A stretch of 64,000 bases of DNA, from NCBI GenBank assembly GCA_018398805.1, contig JAGFBZ010000814.1, positions 930,001 to 994,000 of the forward strand, given 5' to 3'. Made by a program: the position numbers and the translations under genes. Origin of the DNA: Hirundichthys speculiger (Eukaryota > Chordata > Actinopteri > Beloniformes > Exocoetidae). The notes below the pieces were generated by a model. The model made no database searches. It had not been told where the DNA came from and saw nothing but the letters and a program-made list of their open reading frames with translations. This document shows, piece after piece, positions 43,683-55,430 of this stretch; the stretch's first letter is position 1, and every line of letters begins with the position of its first letter.

Positions 43683-45624
43683 ACTGGACTTTATTTATTA
43701 GCTTGATGATCACTATAACTTGTTTTTCTTCCTTCAAATCTTCCATGGATGAATTAAGGGTTCAGCCTCATTCTGCAGAGCTGTGATGATAATTCCCCCT
43801 GGGAAATGGACTCAAGAACAAAGTAGAGCAATTATTTGTAGTTGGAAATAATTTTTACAGTGTAACTATGCTGGTATTAAATGCAAAGGCTGAAGGGTGT
43901 GTGCGTTTGTGTTAGAGATATATCAAACATCAGCCTGACACTTTTGCTCATAATTTATGTCATGCCTTTGCCAGCATAATGTAGGCTGTCACTGGAAGGT
44001 GAATTTCTTTAGTGCCACATTGTTACTTTTGTGGTTTCTAACTTGAGATACAGACTCAGATAATTATCATGCTGCCCCTCAGGATTGTGGGTCCGTTTTA
44101 GTCTGATCCTACAGATACCAACACATGCACTTCCTTGGCTGTCTCTTTACATATCAAACCATTTGCATGGCAATGATGGTGTCCTTTCCTGTGATTGATT
44201 CAGTGTGCACTTAGTTGCCTATTATCACTTATCTCTCCATGTCTCTGCAGCAGTTGGTGCAATGTTTCACTTGTGCTCCCAGCCTTGCATGCACTGTAAT
44301 GTCAGATAAGCACTCAGTACATTCATGACATCTCAGAGCTCATTATTGAGCCAGGACTGTAGCAGATTAATGAAAGCCCCCTAAAGATTGCTGTCCCCAT
44401 TATTCCATTTTTTGAATGACTTTGCTTCCTAAGTGCAGACCTAGAATCAGACCTACATATGAATGCCATGTATTTTGCTCTAGAAACTACTGTTATTACA
44501 GTTAGGTAAAGACAGTGTTAAGAATTACTAGAAAATGTGTTGAATTATGTTTTCTCCTTCTTTGTACACACGTACGAAAGGATGAATAATTAACGGTTAG
44601 GTTTTATGCTTAAGGAGAATGTCGGTCACAGCAGTTTGGTGGAAGGTTTGGTCTTTCAGTTTTCTTTAGGACAAAAATCATTATATCAAAACCAAATGTA
44701 CTGTTTATTGTCTTGTGCATAGGAAGTCTGTTGTGTGTGTGTGTGTGTGTGTGTTTTCTTTTTTTTTTTCCAAACATTGTGTTGATTTAGTAAAAAAGAA
44801 AAAAAAAAAAAGAGAAAGTGCCATATTTCAGAGACTGGTTTTATATGACTAGGAGAAGAGAAAAAAAATTAAAAATAAGACCAAAAATTTTGCATGGAAA
44901 TTATCCTCTGTCGTGTTCATTTCAAGTTTGTTTCACATGTAAAGCATGTTTCCAATTCAAGCTGGAAATCTTTTCCTGATAAATGATAACAAGTGAGTGG
45001 GAAAAAAAAATCAAAAAAACATCAATATATATGTACATTTTGAACACTGAATGGTTTTGTTCTCCCTTTTAGTATTTAATTTAAAACTTTTCTTTTTTTT
45101 TTTTTGCATTAATCATTGTTTATTTTTTTAATTATTATTTTTTTTTTTGGACAGTAAGTCCAATGTGGAGTTTTGTTTGATCTCATAATTGTGCAATTTA
45201 AATTAAGAATTTTTAATTTTTGTATAGTGGAAGCTTGCTGAGAGCCACACTATATCAGCCTGCATTCAGATCTTTAAATAGACTTCTATTTCGATGCAAA
45301 AGCATAACACATGCCCCTGAGGGCTTAAGGCATGAAGGCTAGATTTAATTCAAGGATCAAATGGCCTGACAACACACAGTGCACATAGCGTTGCAGTGAG
45401 TAGAACGAAGGCAACAAAGAGTGAGACTAAAATCACCTGCGTCTTTTTTTGTTTGTTTGTTTTTTAATTCTCTTCTATTTGAAACAGGGCTGCAGAGAAC
45501 TTGTTTGGAAGTAACTCTGTAAACTTTTTTTTTTTCCTTTTTCCTACTTTACATAATTTAAGCTAGCCAGTTCACAGTTCGGCTTTATGATATCAGTGGT
45601 CTAACTGTACCAAAACGGAGAGAA
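43683..45624 (+). other. bag4 3' UTR and intergenic DNA up to dusp26
   Basis: AT-rich with T and A homopolymers and a short (GT)n near 44731-44752. The first part is presumably bag4 3' UTR and the last part dusp26 5' UTR. No open frame with family features was found. Confidence 0.55.
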
Positions 45625-46884
<1,260 letters not shown>

Positions 46885-46918
46885 ACCCTGGAAAAACAGA
46901 TACTTCTGGACCATTCCA

Positions 46919-46924
46919 AATAAA
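46919..46924 (+). terminator. Candidate poly(A) signal AATAAA for dusp26
   Basis: Canonical hexamer only 35 nt after the dusp26 stop codon. Further AATAAA sites near 47500 are equally possible ends. Confidence 0.35.
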
Positions 46925-48300
46925 ACCTTCAATAGAGGTTAATGGTTGAATAAGAATCTACAGTTTTCCTGTGGAAGGTTCAGGTTGACGGTTCCGGTTG
47001 CAGGCATGTACTTTATCTGGGTTTGGTCAATTTAATCCATTTTTAGGGTGTTTTTTTTTTCTCTCTTCATGAGCCAAAAGTAGCTTAAATGATTTGTATG
47101 CCATTTGTGAAAATTCATTAATGGAAAAATACAGATACCTATGCAATATTTGTTTGTTCACTTTTGTATTTGTAACACACACCCTGGAAAGCTTGCCAGA
47201 AGTGAGACCAAAAAAAAAAAACCCCATGCATTTTAACTCTTGCTGCCATTTTAGAATCCTCATGAAACCTAACACATGTTTTTGGGCCGTGGGAGGAAGT
47301 TGGAGTAGCCAGATAAAACCCATGTAGACAGAGGCAGATAATCAAACTGGGAAAATACTTTCTATGAAGCCTATGAAATAATTCTCTCGGTAAACATTGT
47401 TTTGAAACATGGAATGAAAAATGTTAATAGCACTAACCCATTCAAAATTTGTATGTCCAATGTTATCAGTCCACAGATTTCAAGGATATATGCTACAAGG
47501 AATAAAAAATTAAAATAAGACCTTTTAGTCATTTTAATTTTATCTTGCTTTTTGCCCCACTTTGTTTTAAAACTTTGTTGTACTTTTTAAGTCGGAAAAT
47601 CTTTTACATAGTGATTTGACTCATTTTAAATTGATCTTATCTCAAAAGATTTTGATGACATTTTCCAAAACATCGAGAACCATGTTGACACAGATGTTTC
47701 ACAAATATCCAAAAATTAAAATATACAAGCGACGTCTCTGAATGTGTTGATTCACCTTTTATTTATTTATTTTTACCCGTAATGTAGACTTTGACATGAG
47801 TGTTATGTTATGATTGGAGGTATACCATTTGTTAAGTCTTGAAACTGCAGTTTATGAAGTTCTTGCTGATGTTTATGCAGTTATCTTGAACTCACACTTG
47901 TGTGTGTATTCAAGTTTGTATGTAAAAATATGTATGTTTTTTTGTGGTGGGTAATTTTATTGGTGCATTTGGGGTCAATTTAATGCCAGCTACCTTGGGT
48001 AGAGGAAATATAAATTCGGAAAGAACAGAAAAACTACAACTCCCATCCTTGGACTACAATTCATCTGTGCAGGTGTGACTGAGCACCTTAATGAATCTAA
48101 ATTGATTAGTTTGTTGTATGCTCTATCTGTGCCCTGAGGAAGGTCTCTGACCGAAAGCTTGGCTATTAAATGAACAATAGGATTTAAGTGTGCAGAGATT
48201 TTTTTCTTGTTTACCCGAAATAAAAGCAAAATCTGGCTGGTAAGCACTTTTTGTCTCTTGTGCAATCTCTGTGTGACTAGTCAGCAATCAGACATTACAC
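46925..48300 (+). other. Downstream of dusp26, repeat fragments only
   Basis: A fragment near 47255-47335 (TTTTTGGGCCGTGGGAGGAAG type) resembles a dispersed fish SINE-like repeat that also occurs near 57850. A segment near 48130-48175 (CCCTGAGGAAGGTCTCTGAC) resembles retroelement tails. No gene is visible. Confidence 0.45.
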
Positions 48301-48376
48301 AAAACAAATTTAAAAGCTGAACAAATAAGAAGTTGGGACAGAGGGTAAACAAAATCAAAGTTCATCTGAGTGGTCT

Positions 48377-48451
48377 TATAAGCAAAGGGGCTGTGTCCTG
48401 TCCCTCTGTCTGTGGTTGCTGTTTGGGGTGGATACTGCAAACTCAGCTACA
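48377..48451 (+). promoter_or_regulatory. Serpin copy 1 TATA-like box and non-coding first exon
   Basis: TATAAG at 48377-48382 precedes a segment ending at 48451 with the splice donor CTACA/GTAAGT. The equivalent segment before the second serpin aligns well (58360-58452), so this was duplicated with the gene. SERPINA1 genes typically start with a non-coding exon, which fits. The transcription start is not proven. Confidence 0.5.
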
Positions 48452-48978
48452 GTAAGTACAGTACAGTAAGTTGATTAAAAGATTCATGTATGGAGCATCA
48501 TAAAAATATTAAATTCTTACAGAACTGTTCAATAAGGAACATGTTCTATTTAAATCAGCTAGAAGGGAGATAATGAAATGTGTCTTTAGATTAAGCAAAA
48601 AGTTAACAACTTTGACAGCTATGGAACTGAATAAATATGTTTCAGGGCTTTGAAAGCCACACATAGTGTATCCTCTGGCAACATTTCTAAAGTATTTGCA
48701 AAAGCAGGCATTGTGTAATCCAAATAATGTTGTACAGTAGTGCCTTAATCATTCACATGTATGTGTACATAATTCACCTGCATAGAAATGTTAGTCGCAG
48801 CTACCATACAGTGTTTTATTCAAGTTATCAAACACTTTATGTTGTTACTAGTGTCTTGGGCTACGTGTATAATGTGTTATGGTTCCTTTAAGTACTGTGA
48901 CGTTTTTGGACACACTTTTTCCTGTGATGAGGAGCGCCATCTTCTTCGTGTTTTTTGACTTGTGGAATTAATAAAACG

Positions 48979-49620
48979 CAGCGTTGCCCGGTGTGCGATA
49001 ATTATCGTATTTGTACGATCATTTGGGCACTCTGTACGATGTATGATCAATAATTAAAAAAAAAAAAAGGCCAAATGTACGATAATTTGACTATTTCAAA
49101 TTATTGCCTGCCACAATTTTCTACTGGAGAGTTTTTTTATTTTTATTTTTTGGAACCCTGAAGGCATCTGTTCCCACGTGACATGTTTCCAGCCAATCGT
49201 GCTTTGCTGAGTATGAGATACGAACGTTTGTCTCAGAACAACGAGCATGATAGGCTGAATGGTCAGCTTCACCCGCCCCACGAGATGCCCACAGTCAGGA
49301 CCATAACAGGAAGTCGAGTGAGCGAGATTTAAACAGAGTTTAAGCAGAAGAGAAAAAAGCAAGGGAAAAAAATGAATGCCGCTTAAGGAGATAGTGAGGA
49401 GGGACGAGAGCCAAGGAAGACGGCTTTTGAGCAGAGTAAAATTAAGCAGCATCGCCCACAAACATATAGGTAAGAGTGGGAAAGCCAGCATTACATTTGA
49501 CTATAGAGCATCATTGGGCTTGTTATTTTGGTTATGACAGATGTACGATAATTTCCCTCAAAATACGATAATTTTGAGTCTCTGATACGATAATACTACA
49601 TTTCCCACCTGGCAACGCTG
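48979..49620. mobile_element. Non-autonomous hAT-like MITE, 642 bp, in serpin copy 1 intron 1
   Basis: The left end CAGCGTTGCCCGGTG and right end CACCTGGCAACGCTG are inverted. The flanks ATAAAACG (48971-48978) and ATAAAACA (49621-49628) are an 8-bp target duplication with one mismatch. ACGATAATT-type words are repeated near both ends. The element is absent from the corresponding intron of the second serpin, so it arrived after the duplication or was lost there. Confidence 0.85.
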
Positions 49621-49711
49621 ATAAAACACTTCTGTGTCTACACCGTGAGAAGTTGTCCACTCATATCTTTGCGACTTCCACAGTACTTTTGAATCTTTGT
49701 TTCAGTTCACC

Positions 49712-51428
49712 ATGAGCCGTGCAGCCCTGATTCTCTGGATCTTATCAGTGGAGATCTGCGTGGGGAGAGGTCAACTCCATGGAGGGCATGGCCTTGAAGC
49801 CCAAGACACTGCTGTGGACAGCGGTGACAACAGCATCTCACTGGTGACTTCAGCAAACAAAGAGTTTGCGTGCCGTCTCTACAGGAGATTAGCCGCTCAT
49901 GGCTGACTCTCAGGGAAAAAACATCTTTTTTTCACCAGCTAGTGTGTCTGTCGCCTTGGCTGCTTTGTCTGTGGGGGCACGGGGCGAGACCCACCGACAA
50001 CTTTTCAGCGGTCTTGGTTTCAACATAGTTCACAGCTGACTCAGAGTCATGTAGACCGGGCCTTCCGTACACTCTTCTCAAACAAGACGTCTCATGAGGA
50101 CATTAGAGAAGGCACCGCTGTGTTCATGCACAACCTCTTCAAGCCACATCCTGAATTCCTGGAAGTCTTGAAGGATTCTTATTTTGCAGATGGTTTCACT
50201 GTTGATTTCACTCAAACCGCAGACAGTGCCAATACTATCAATAAGTACGTGGCAGATAAGACCAACGGGAAGATAGACAAGCTGGTCGACGGTCTGGATC
50301 CAGGCACAGTCATGTATCTCCTTAGCTACATCTACTACAAAGGTAAAGAGGTCACATGGGATGAGAAGATTTGTTTGCATGTAACTTTGTTTGGATATGT
50401 CACGTACAAAATGTTTTATTTCTGCTCTTCACCTTCATACAGGAATGTGGGCAACTCCATTTAATCCTAAATCAACCAGGGATGACATGTTCAGTGTTGA
50501 TGAAAGCAACAAGGTATGAAAAGCCTTTTAGTTGTCTGTGCCAGCAGTTGGTGTTAGCAAGGAATGGAATTGGCAGGAATTATCTCAATTTGTTAGACAC
50601 CAGAAGTTGCACAATGTACTCAGGAACATTTTGAAGTTACAAGATTTGTAGGTCAAACCATCATTACACATGTATATATTTTCCACTTACGGGACTCTTG
50701 CTGTCCTTTTTTTTTTAGGTTCCAGTCAAGATGATGAATATGGAAGACAGGTTTGATACATACTATGACCAGGTTCTTAAGACGTCAGTCCTCCACCTCC
50801 CCTTCAACAGCTCCTATTCCATGCTGCTCTTGTTACCTGATGACATGGCAACACTTGAGAATGCTATCAGCCCAGCTCATGTTACTGAATGGCTGAAATC
50901 GATGAATTCCAGGTTTGAAGAATATTCAGTAATGCCTTTCAATAACGTCTTTGCTTTGTTTTGCCAAATCGGTGCTTAATTTTTTTTTGTCTGTTCCACA
51001 ATTTCTAGGAGATATAAAATATATGTTCCAAAGTTCTCCATCAAGACTTCATACCAGCTGAACAATGTGTTGACTGAGATGGGAATGACAGATATATTTG
51101 GTCCTCAGGCAGATCTGAGTGGCATTTCAGAAGGACAGCAACTGGCAGTCTCAGAGGTAACAACAAAGAGCCCATACTGTTAAACATCTCCTGGGTCCCA
51201 CATTTCCTCTAACTACCTCTGTTGTACTATAAGGTTGTGCACCAAGCTACCCTGGATGTTGATGAGTCTGGAGCCACTGCTGCAGCTGCTACAGGGATCG
51301 GTATCAGACTTCTGGCCATCCGCGATGTCCCGGTTCTGAAGTTTGACCGTCCTTTTATGGTGATCATCACTGAGCGCAACACAGAAAACATGCTCTTCAT
51401 GGGCAAGATTGTGAACCCCAATATTTGA
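49712..51428 (+). pseudogene. Serpin copy 1, SERPINA1-like (alpha-1-antitrypsin homolog), frame broken in exon 2
   Basis: A secreted serine-protease inhibitor of clade A. Coding exons are 49712-50342, 50443-50513, 50719-50912, 51009-51156 and 51234-51428 (TGA). It has a signal peptide (MSRAALILWILSVEICVGRG), and serpin segments [44 protein letters not shown] and LFMGKIVNPNI are visible. Relative to copy 2 it has one extra G near 49901, giving a TGA at 49904-49906. Two extra bases near 50024-50029 return the later part to frame. By alignment with human alpha-1-antitrypsin the loop has P1 Leu and P1' Ala. Exon 3 lacks the usual Lys before Trp (GMW). It may be a pseudogene or contain assembly errors. 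Confidence 0.85.
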
Positions 51429-51482
51429 TGAAGGAAAAGACTTTGTGTTTAAGCACAGCTATTACAATACACATTAAATACA

Positions 51483-51488
51483 AATAAA
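51483..51488 (+). terminator. Poly(A) signal AATAAA of serpin copy 1
   Basis: Canonical hexamer 55 nt after the stop. The homologous position after copy 2 also has AATAAA, so the site is shared by both duplicates. Confidence 0.7.
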
Positions 51489-52039
51489 AAGTTTTACTTT
51501 GAGGTATTCTGTTTTTGGGATTTTTTTTTAAAAATAACCTGCAGAAATAATCAAATCAAATATCAAGAAGCATTCACATTAATACTGAATACTTCTTGTT
51601 AAGGCCAATGACAGCTGGAATAAGCTCTTCTTCATTGTGATCCCGAAGACGAGTAAACAATTATAGAAAATGGATGTATGTTTAAAAGATATATTTTGTA
51701 CCAATTACAGAAATATTGGGGACATTTCATTTGTCTGTCACTTTTTGAATATTTCATAGTGCACAGAAAATTTCATTGAGTCCTGAGAAAAATAGAGTTG
51801 GAGAGAAAATGCTTTCAACAGATGTCATACAAATCCTTTATTTTTTTTTAATGTTTTATATTGTCTTACTACTAACTTAATATGAAATGTCTCAGAAGGT
51901 TATTAATGTAAATTTAAACCCATAAAGCCTGACACAACGGGCAGAAAAGTCACATTTTTTTTGCAAAAGACTGATTATGTGGGGGCTGTAGAACAACATG
52001 CCATCAGAATCACGTGAATTAAATCTAACTTTAAGTCAG

Positions 52040-52072
52040 TTTTTTTTTTTTTTTTTTTGGGGGGGGGGGGGG
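52040..52072. repeat. T19-G14 homopolymer tract
   Basis: Nineteen T followed by fourteen G. Such junctions are often unreliable in assemblies. Confidence 0.9.
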
Positions 52073-52149
52073 ACTCTGGCGATTACTTGTCTGCCATAAA
52101 GCAGTATTTTTGTGATTATGATTACTCTGTTGAACAAACTTTTAAGTGG

Positions 52150-53479
52150 ATTTGAGGAAAACTGCCAATGACTCCATCCCCAACCAAGTTGTGATAATGT
52201 GTAAAATTTATTTAAAAACAGAAGTTTTTAAGTGTGCTCCTGTGCATGTCTATTCGGCCATTTTATCTGCCACGCAATTTGCGCAAGTTTTTCTACCAGT
52301 TGTGTACATTTACCCAAAGGCAAATGTCACCACTGCTTGCAATGTTATTTCTGATGTCATCCTAAAACTACAATCACTCTCACCCGACACTCCGAACTTT
52401 ATTTTAGGTGACTTTAATCACGTCACTCTGAAAAAGTGAGAGACTTTTACCAGTATGTTACCTGTCCAACCAGGAGGGGAAAGACACTGAATCTATGCTA
52501 TGGTACAGTGAAGGATGCTTATAAATCGATTCCACTGCCCCCGCTGGGCTCTGCGGACCATAACTGTATTCAACTCATTCCCAAGTACAGATCTGTCTTG
52601 AGAAGGGAACAAGTGCAAATCAAGGAAGAAAAGGAATAGACAGGAATCAGTTATGTGTCTTCAGGAGTGTTATGACTGCACAGACTGGGACACTTTTAAG
52701 GAATCCTGTAATTATTTGGATGAACTCACTGATGTGGTGTGTTCATATGTGGCTTTTTGTAGGGATATGATCATCCCATGTAAACAAATCAAGATTTATC
52801 CTAATAATAAACCATGGGCGAATGAGTCTATAAAAAAAAAAACTGTATACGGGAAAAAAAAGGCAGCCCCACAAAGATGGTACTGCCACTGACTTACATG
52901 CAGCCACCAAAGAGCTGAAAACAGATATCCAAAGCCAAACAAAGATATCAATAAATCTGAACTTGAACAAAGAATGGCTGAGAACAACCTTGGCTCTGCC
53001 TGGTCCAGTATGAAAACTATAGCTGGTATCCAGAACCAGACAGCCATATCTGCCTCGAGGGTTTTAAATCTGATAATGAGCTTGCCAATGCGTTGAATTG
53101 TTTTATAACCGTTTTGATAAGTTTGATTTCAGTCAGGAAGTTGAACTTCAGTATAAATCCAAAAATAATCAGCACACCAACATTACATGTAGAGATTTTG
53201 AAAATCCTTCAGCTGAACATATCCAAAACGAAGAAAATGCACATTGATTTTGGAAAAAATACTAAGGGACAATCATTGACTCCAAATTAAATTTCCAGGA
53301 GAATTGTGAAGCTGTATGCAAGAAAGGACAACAGCGGTTACATTGCCTGAGAAAGCTGTTTCACTTTAATGTTGATAAGATCATGATGACTGATTGATTT
53401 TATTGAATCAATCATATCATTTTCTTTAGCATCATGGTTTGGCATGGTTTGTCCCCTTACACACAAGAATCGCCTATAT
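52150..53479 (+). mobile_element. Non-LTR retrotransposon (LINE) relic, left part
   Basis: Plus-strand coding remains include an apurinic-type endonuclease region with FILGDFNHVTL near 52400-52435. CPTRRGKTLNLCYGTVKDAY and PLPPLGSADHNCIQL follow at 52465-52575. Later segments resemble the region before the polymerase and then LNISKTKKMHIDFG near 53212-53255. The central palm of the reverse transcriptase is missing, so the copy is internally deleted. It is cut at 53480 by a hAT element and resumes at 55167. Confidence 0.8.
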
Positions 53480-53764
53480 CAGGGGCGATTCTAGGGTCAG
53501 AGCTTTAGGGGTGCTGAGCACCCAATTAGCCCCACCACAACCCACAAGTAAGTTTAGTGAGAAGAGGATGATACCATTAGGCAAGGTCGTTTTCAATTTC
53601 ATTCTTAAAATGAAAAAGAAAAAGAATATGTCGATAGTTAATATTGTGTTGTTTGGACATAAGCAGTTGCTGGTGAGTATAAAGTAAAAGCATGAATCCA
53701 CGCTGTAATTAGGTGTTTTAACGCCCAAAAAGAGGCAAAACAAAATAAATAAAAAGTAAGGTTT

Positions 53765-53813
53765 GTTGGTGGTTAGTACTGCGTGGTGCCACCATGCACT
53801 ACTAACCACCAAC
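53765..53813. repeat. Near-perfect inverted repeat (24-bp arms, 1-bp loop)
   Basis: The left arm 53765-53788 and right arm 53790-53813 are complementary at 22 of 24 positions. The outer 14 (GTTGGTGGTTAGTA and TACTAACCACCAAC) match exactly. It could extrude as a cruciform and lies at the boundary between AT-rich element sequence and a GC-rich segment. Confidence 0.9.
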
Positions 53814-53849
53814 AATGTATGGTTGGGGTGTTATTTTTGAGTTTTTAAA

Positions 53850-54328
53850 AGAGTGGGCCACGCCGGCGGCGCACGTATGGGCCGGAGATAGGGCACTGGA
53901 ATCCCCTGGCAAGCCAAGGGAGATCACGGACCACCGCGCAATGCTCGGCCCGCGACCCCCCTTGGCTGGCAAGGGAGAGAGCGAGCCTCTGCGCGGTGCG
54001 GATCTGGCGCGTGCAATGGGACCGTCTGCTGCCCATAGCAGCGGTCCCGGCGCCATCCAAGCACCAGGCTCCCCGTGGTTCCCCGAGGGGACCCACTGAA
54101 GATTTGACAGTGTGTGACCTCTTTATATACTACTTTTCTCACGCGCCATCAATGACGTCACATTGTAAAGCCACGTGAGGGAGCTCCCATGGAAATTTCC
54201 TTCAAGGTTGTCATGACAACACTGTACGTGGTGACGCGTCTTTGCGCAGAGCCCGCACGCACGCCGGTCTACCAGCGCAACGTCGCGCGCAGAGGCGCTT
54301 ACTGGCTGATGCAGGACGCTGTTGACCA
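53850..54328. other. GC- and CpG-rich segment inside the composite element, origin unknown
   Basis: About 480 bp much richer in GC and CpG than all surrounding DNA, for example around 53860-54065. Open frames exist on both strands because stops are rare in GC-rich DNA, but none resembles a known protein. It may be a promoter-like or captured genomic fragment carried by the transposon. Confidence 0.5.
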
Positions 54329-55166
54329 GGGGCGTCACTAGGTTTAGGGGAGGCTTAGCCCCCAAGAGATGCACAGGATGTGAGCGAATGTAGCGTGTGA
54401 GCACAACATTTCACAAACAGCTAATAAAGACTGAGAAATAATTTATTAATATTATTATTTCAGTCTGTTTTATACAATACAGTATAAGTATACAGTATAA
54501 GTCTTATATCTGCTTGCTCTCCTTCTCTCTCTGTGATAACTTGATCTTCCTCTGCCTCTTGATCCATCCCTGGATCCCCTTGCTCTCTGACTTGACCTTG
54601 CCTGTTGATCACACAATGAGTTGAATTAATAACTGATCAACATAGAGCCTAATGCCATAACTTTCGTTTACAGCATAATAATTGTTTGTTCCCAAATATT
54701 TTGAAGTTGCACAGATTACATTTTGGGCACATATGTGACTAAAATGGTTGTAATTTCAAGCCCTGAAAAATATATTACTTAATTACTTGAATTAGAGTAA
54801 TACTAAGATACTCTGAAAATATTTGGGTCAGGCTATATATATATATTTAAAAAAAAATCCTAATTATTTAGGGGCTTAAGAATAAGCCCCCTAAATTAAT
54901 GAGCCACTATATAAATTGTTTGGTCAAGTAAACCTGAAAAATATTTTACTTAATTAATGAATTAGAGTAAACTACTAAAATGAAATATTATTATCTTAAT
55001 ATATTACTATATTTAATTAGCCTATATAATATATAATATATTTCTGATATTCTATTATCTATCTATATATAAATATATTGGTCAAGGTATAAAGCCTAAA
55101 TGATATACTGGCAGACACCTGGGAACATACCCTTAAGAATCAAGCAATGACGCCACTGGCCTATAT

Positions 55167-55430
55167 CAAATTGTTAAGTGGTCAAGTAAACTGACTGGTG
55201 AGTCACAGCTGCACCCTTCTTCCCTATATGCAAGACAACTACAGCAGATAGTAATGGCTATCCTAGATAATAGCCAACACCCCTTGAACAGTGAATTCCA
55301 GTACCTCCCCCTTGGACGGAGGCTGGCAGTACCAGGTTGCAGAACAAATAGATTCAAAAACAGCTTTGTTCCAGCTGCAATTATTCTATTAAAAAAATGT
55401 AAATGAAACTAAATGCATAACCTGAACACT
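55167..55430 (+). mobile_element. LINE relic, right part (3' coding end)
   Basis: Continues the reading of the LINE left of the hAT insertion. Segments SLYARQLQQI, EFQYLPLGRRLAVPGCRTNR and FKNSFVPAAI are typical of the C-terminal end of fish LINE ORF2 proteins. The copy is dead. Confidence 0.75.

Larger units (their letters stand above)
53480..55158. mobile_element. Composite hAT-like insertion nested in the LINE relic, 1.68 kb
   Basis: The left end CAGGGGCGATTCTAGG and right end ATGACGCCACTG are inverted and hAT-like. The exact 8-bp target duplication GCCTATAT flanks the block (53472-53479 and 55159-55166), and removing it rejoins the LINE reading frame. The left 135 bp match the family of the element at 33670. 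At 54329 a second left-type end CAGGGGCGTCACTAGG begins. It pairs better with the right end at 55158, suggesting two related elements fused or nested. No transposase was seen. Confidence 0.82.

Noticed and set aside
53802..54142. Overlapping open frames on both strands in the GC-rich segment
   Set aside because: High GC lowers stop frequency; no frame shows a known motif, and several frames are open at once.
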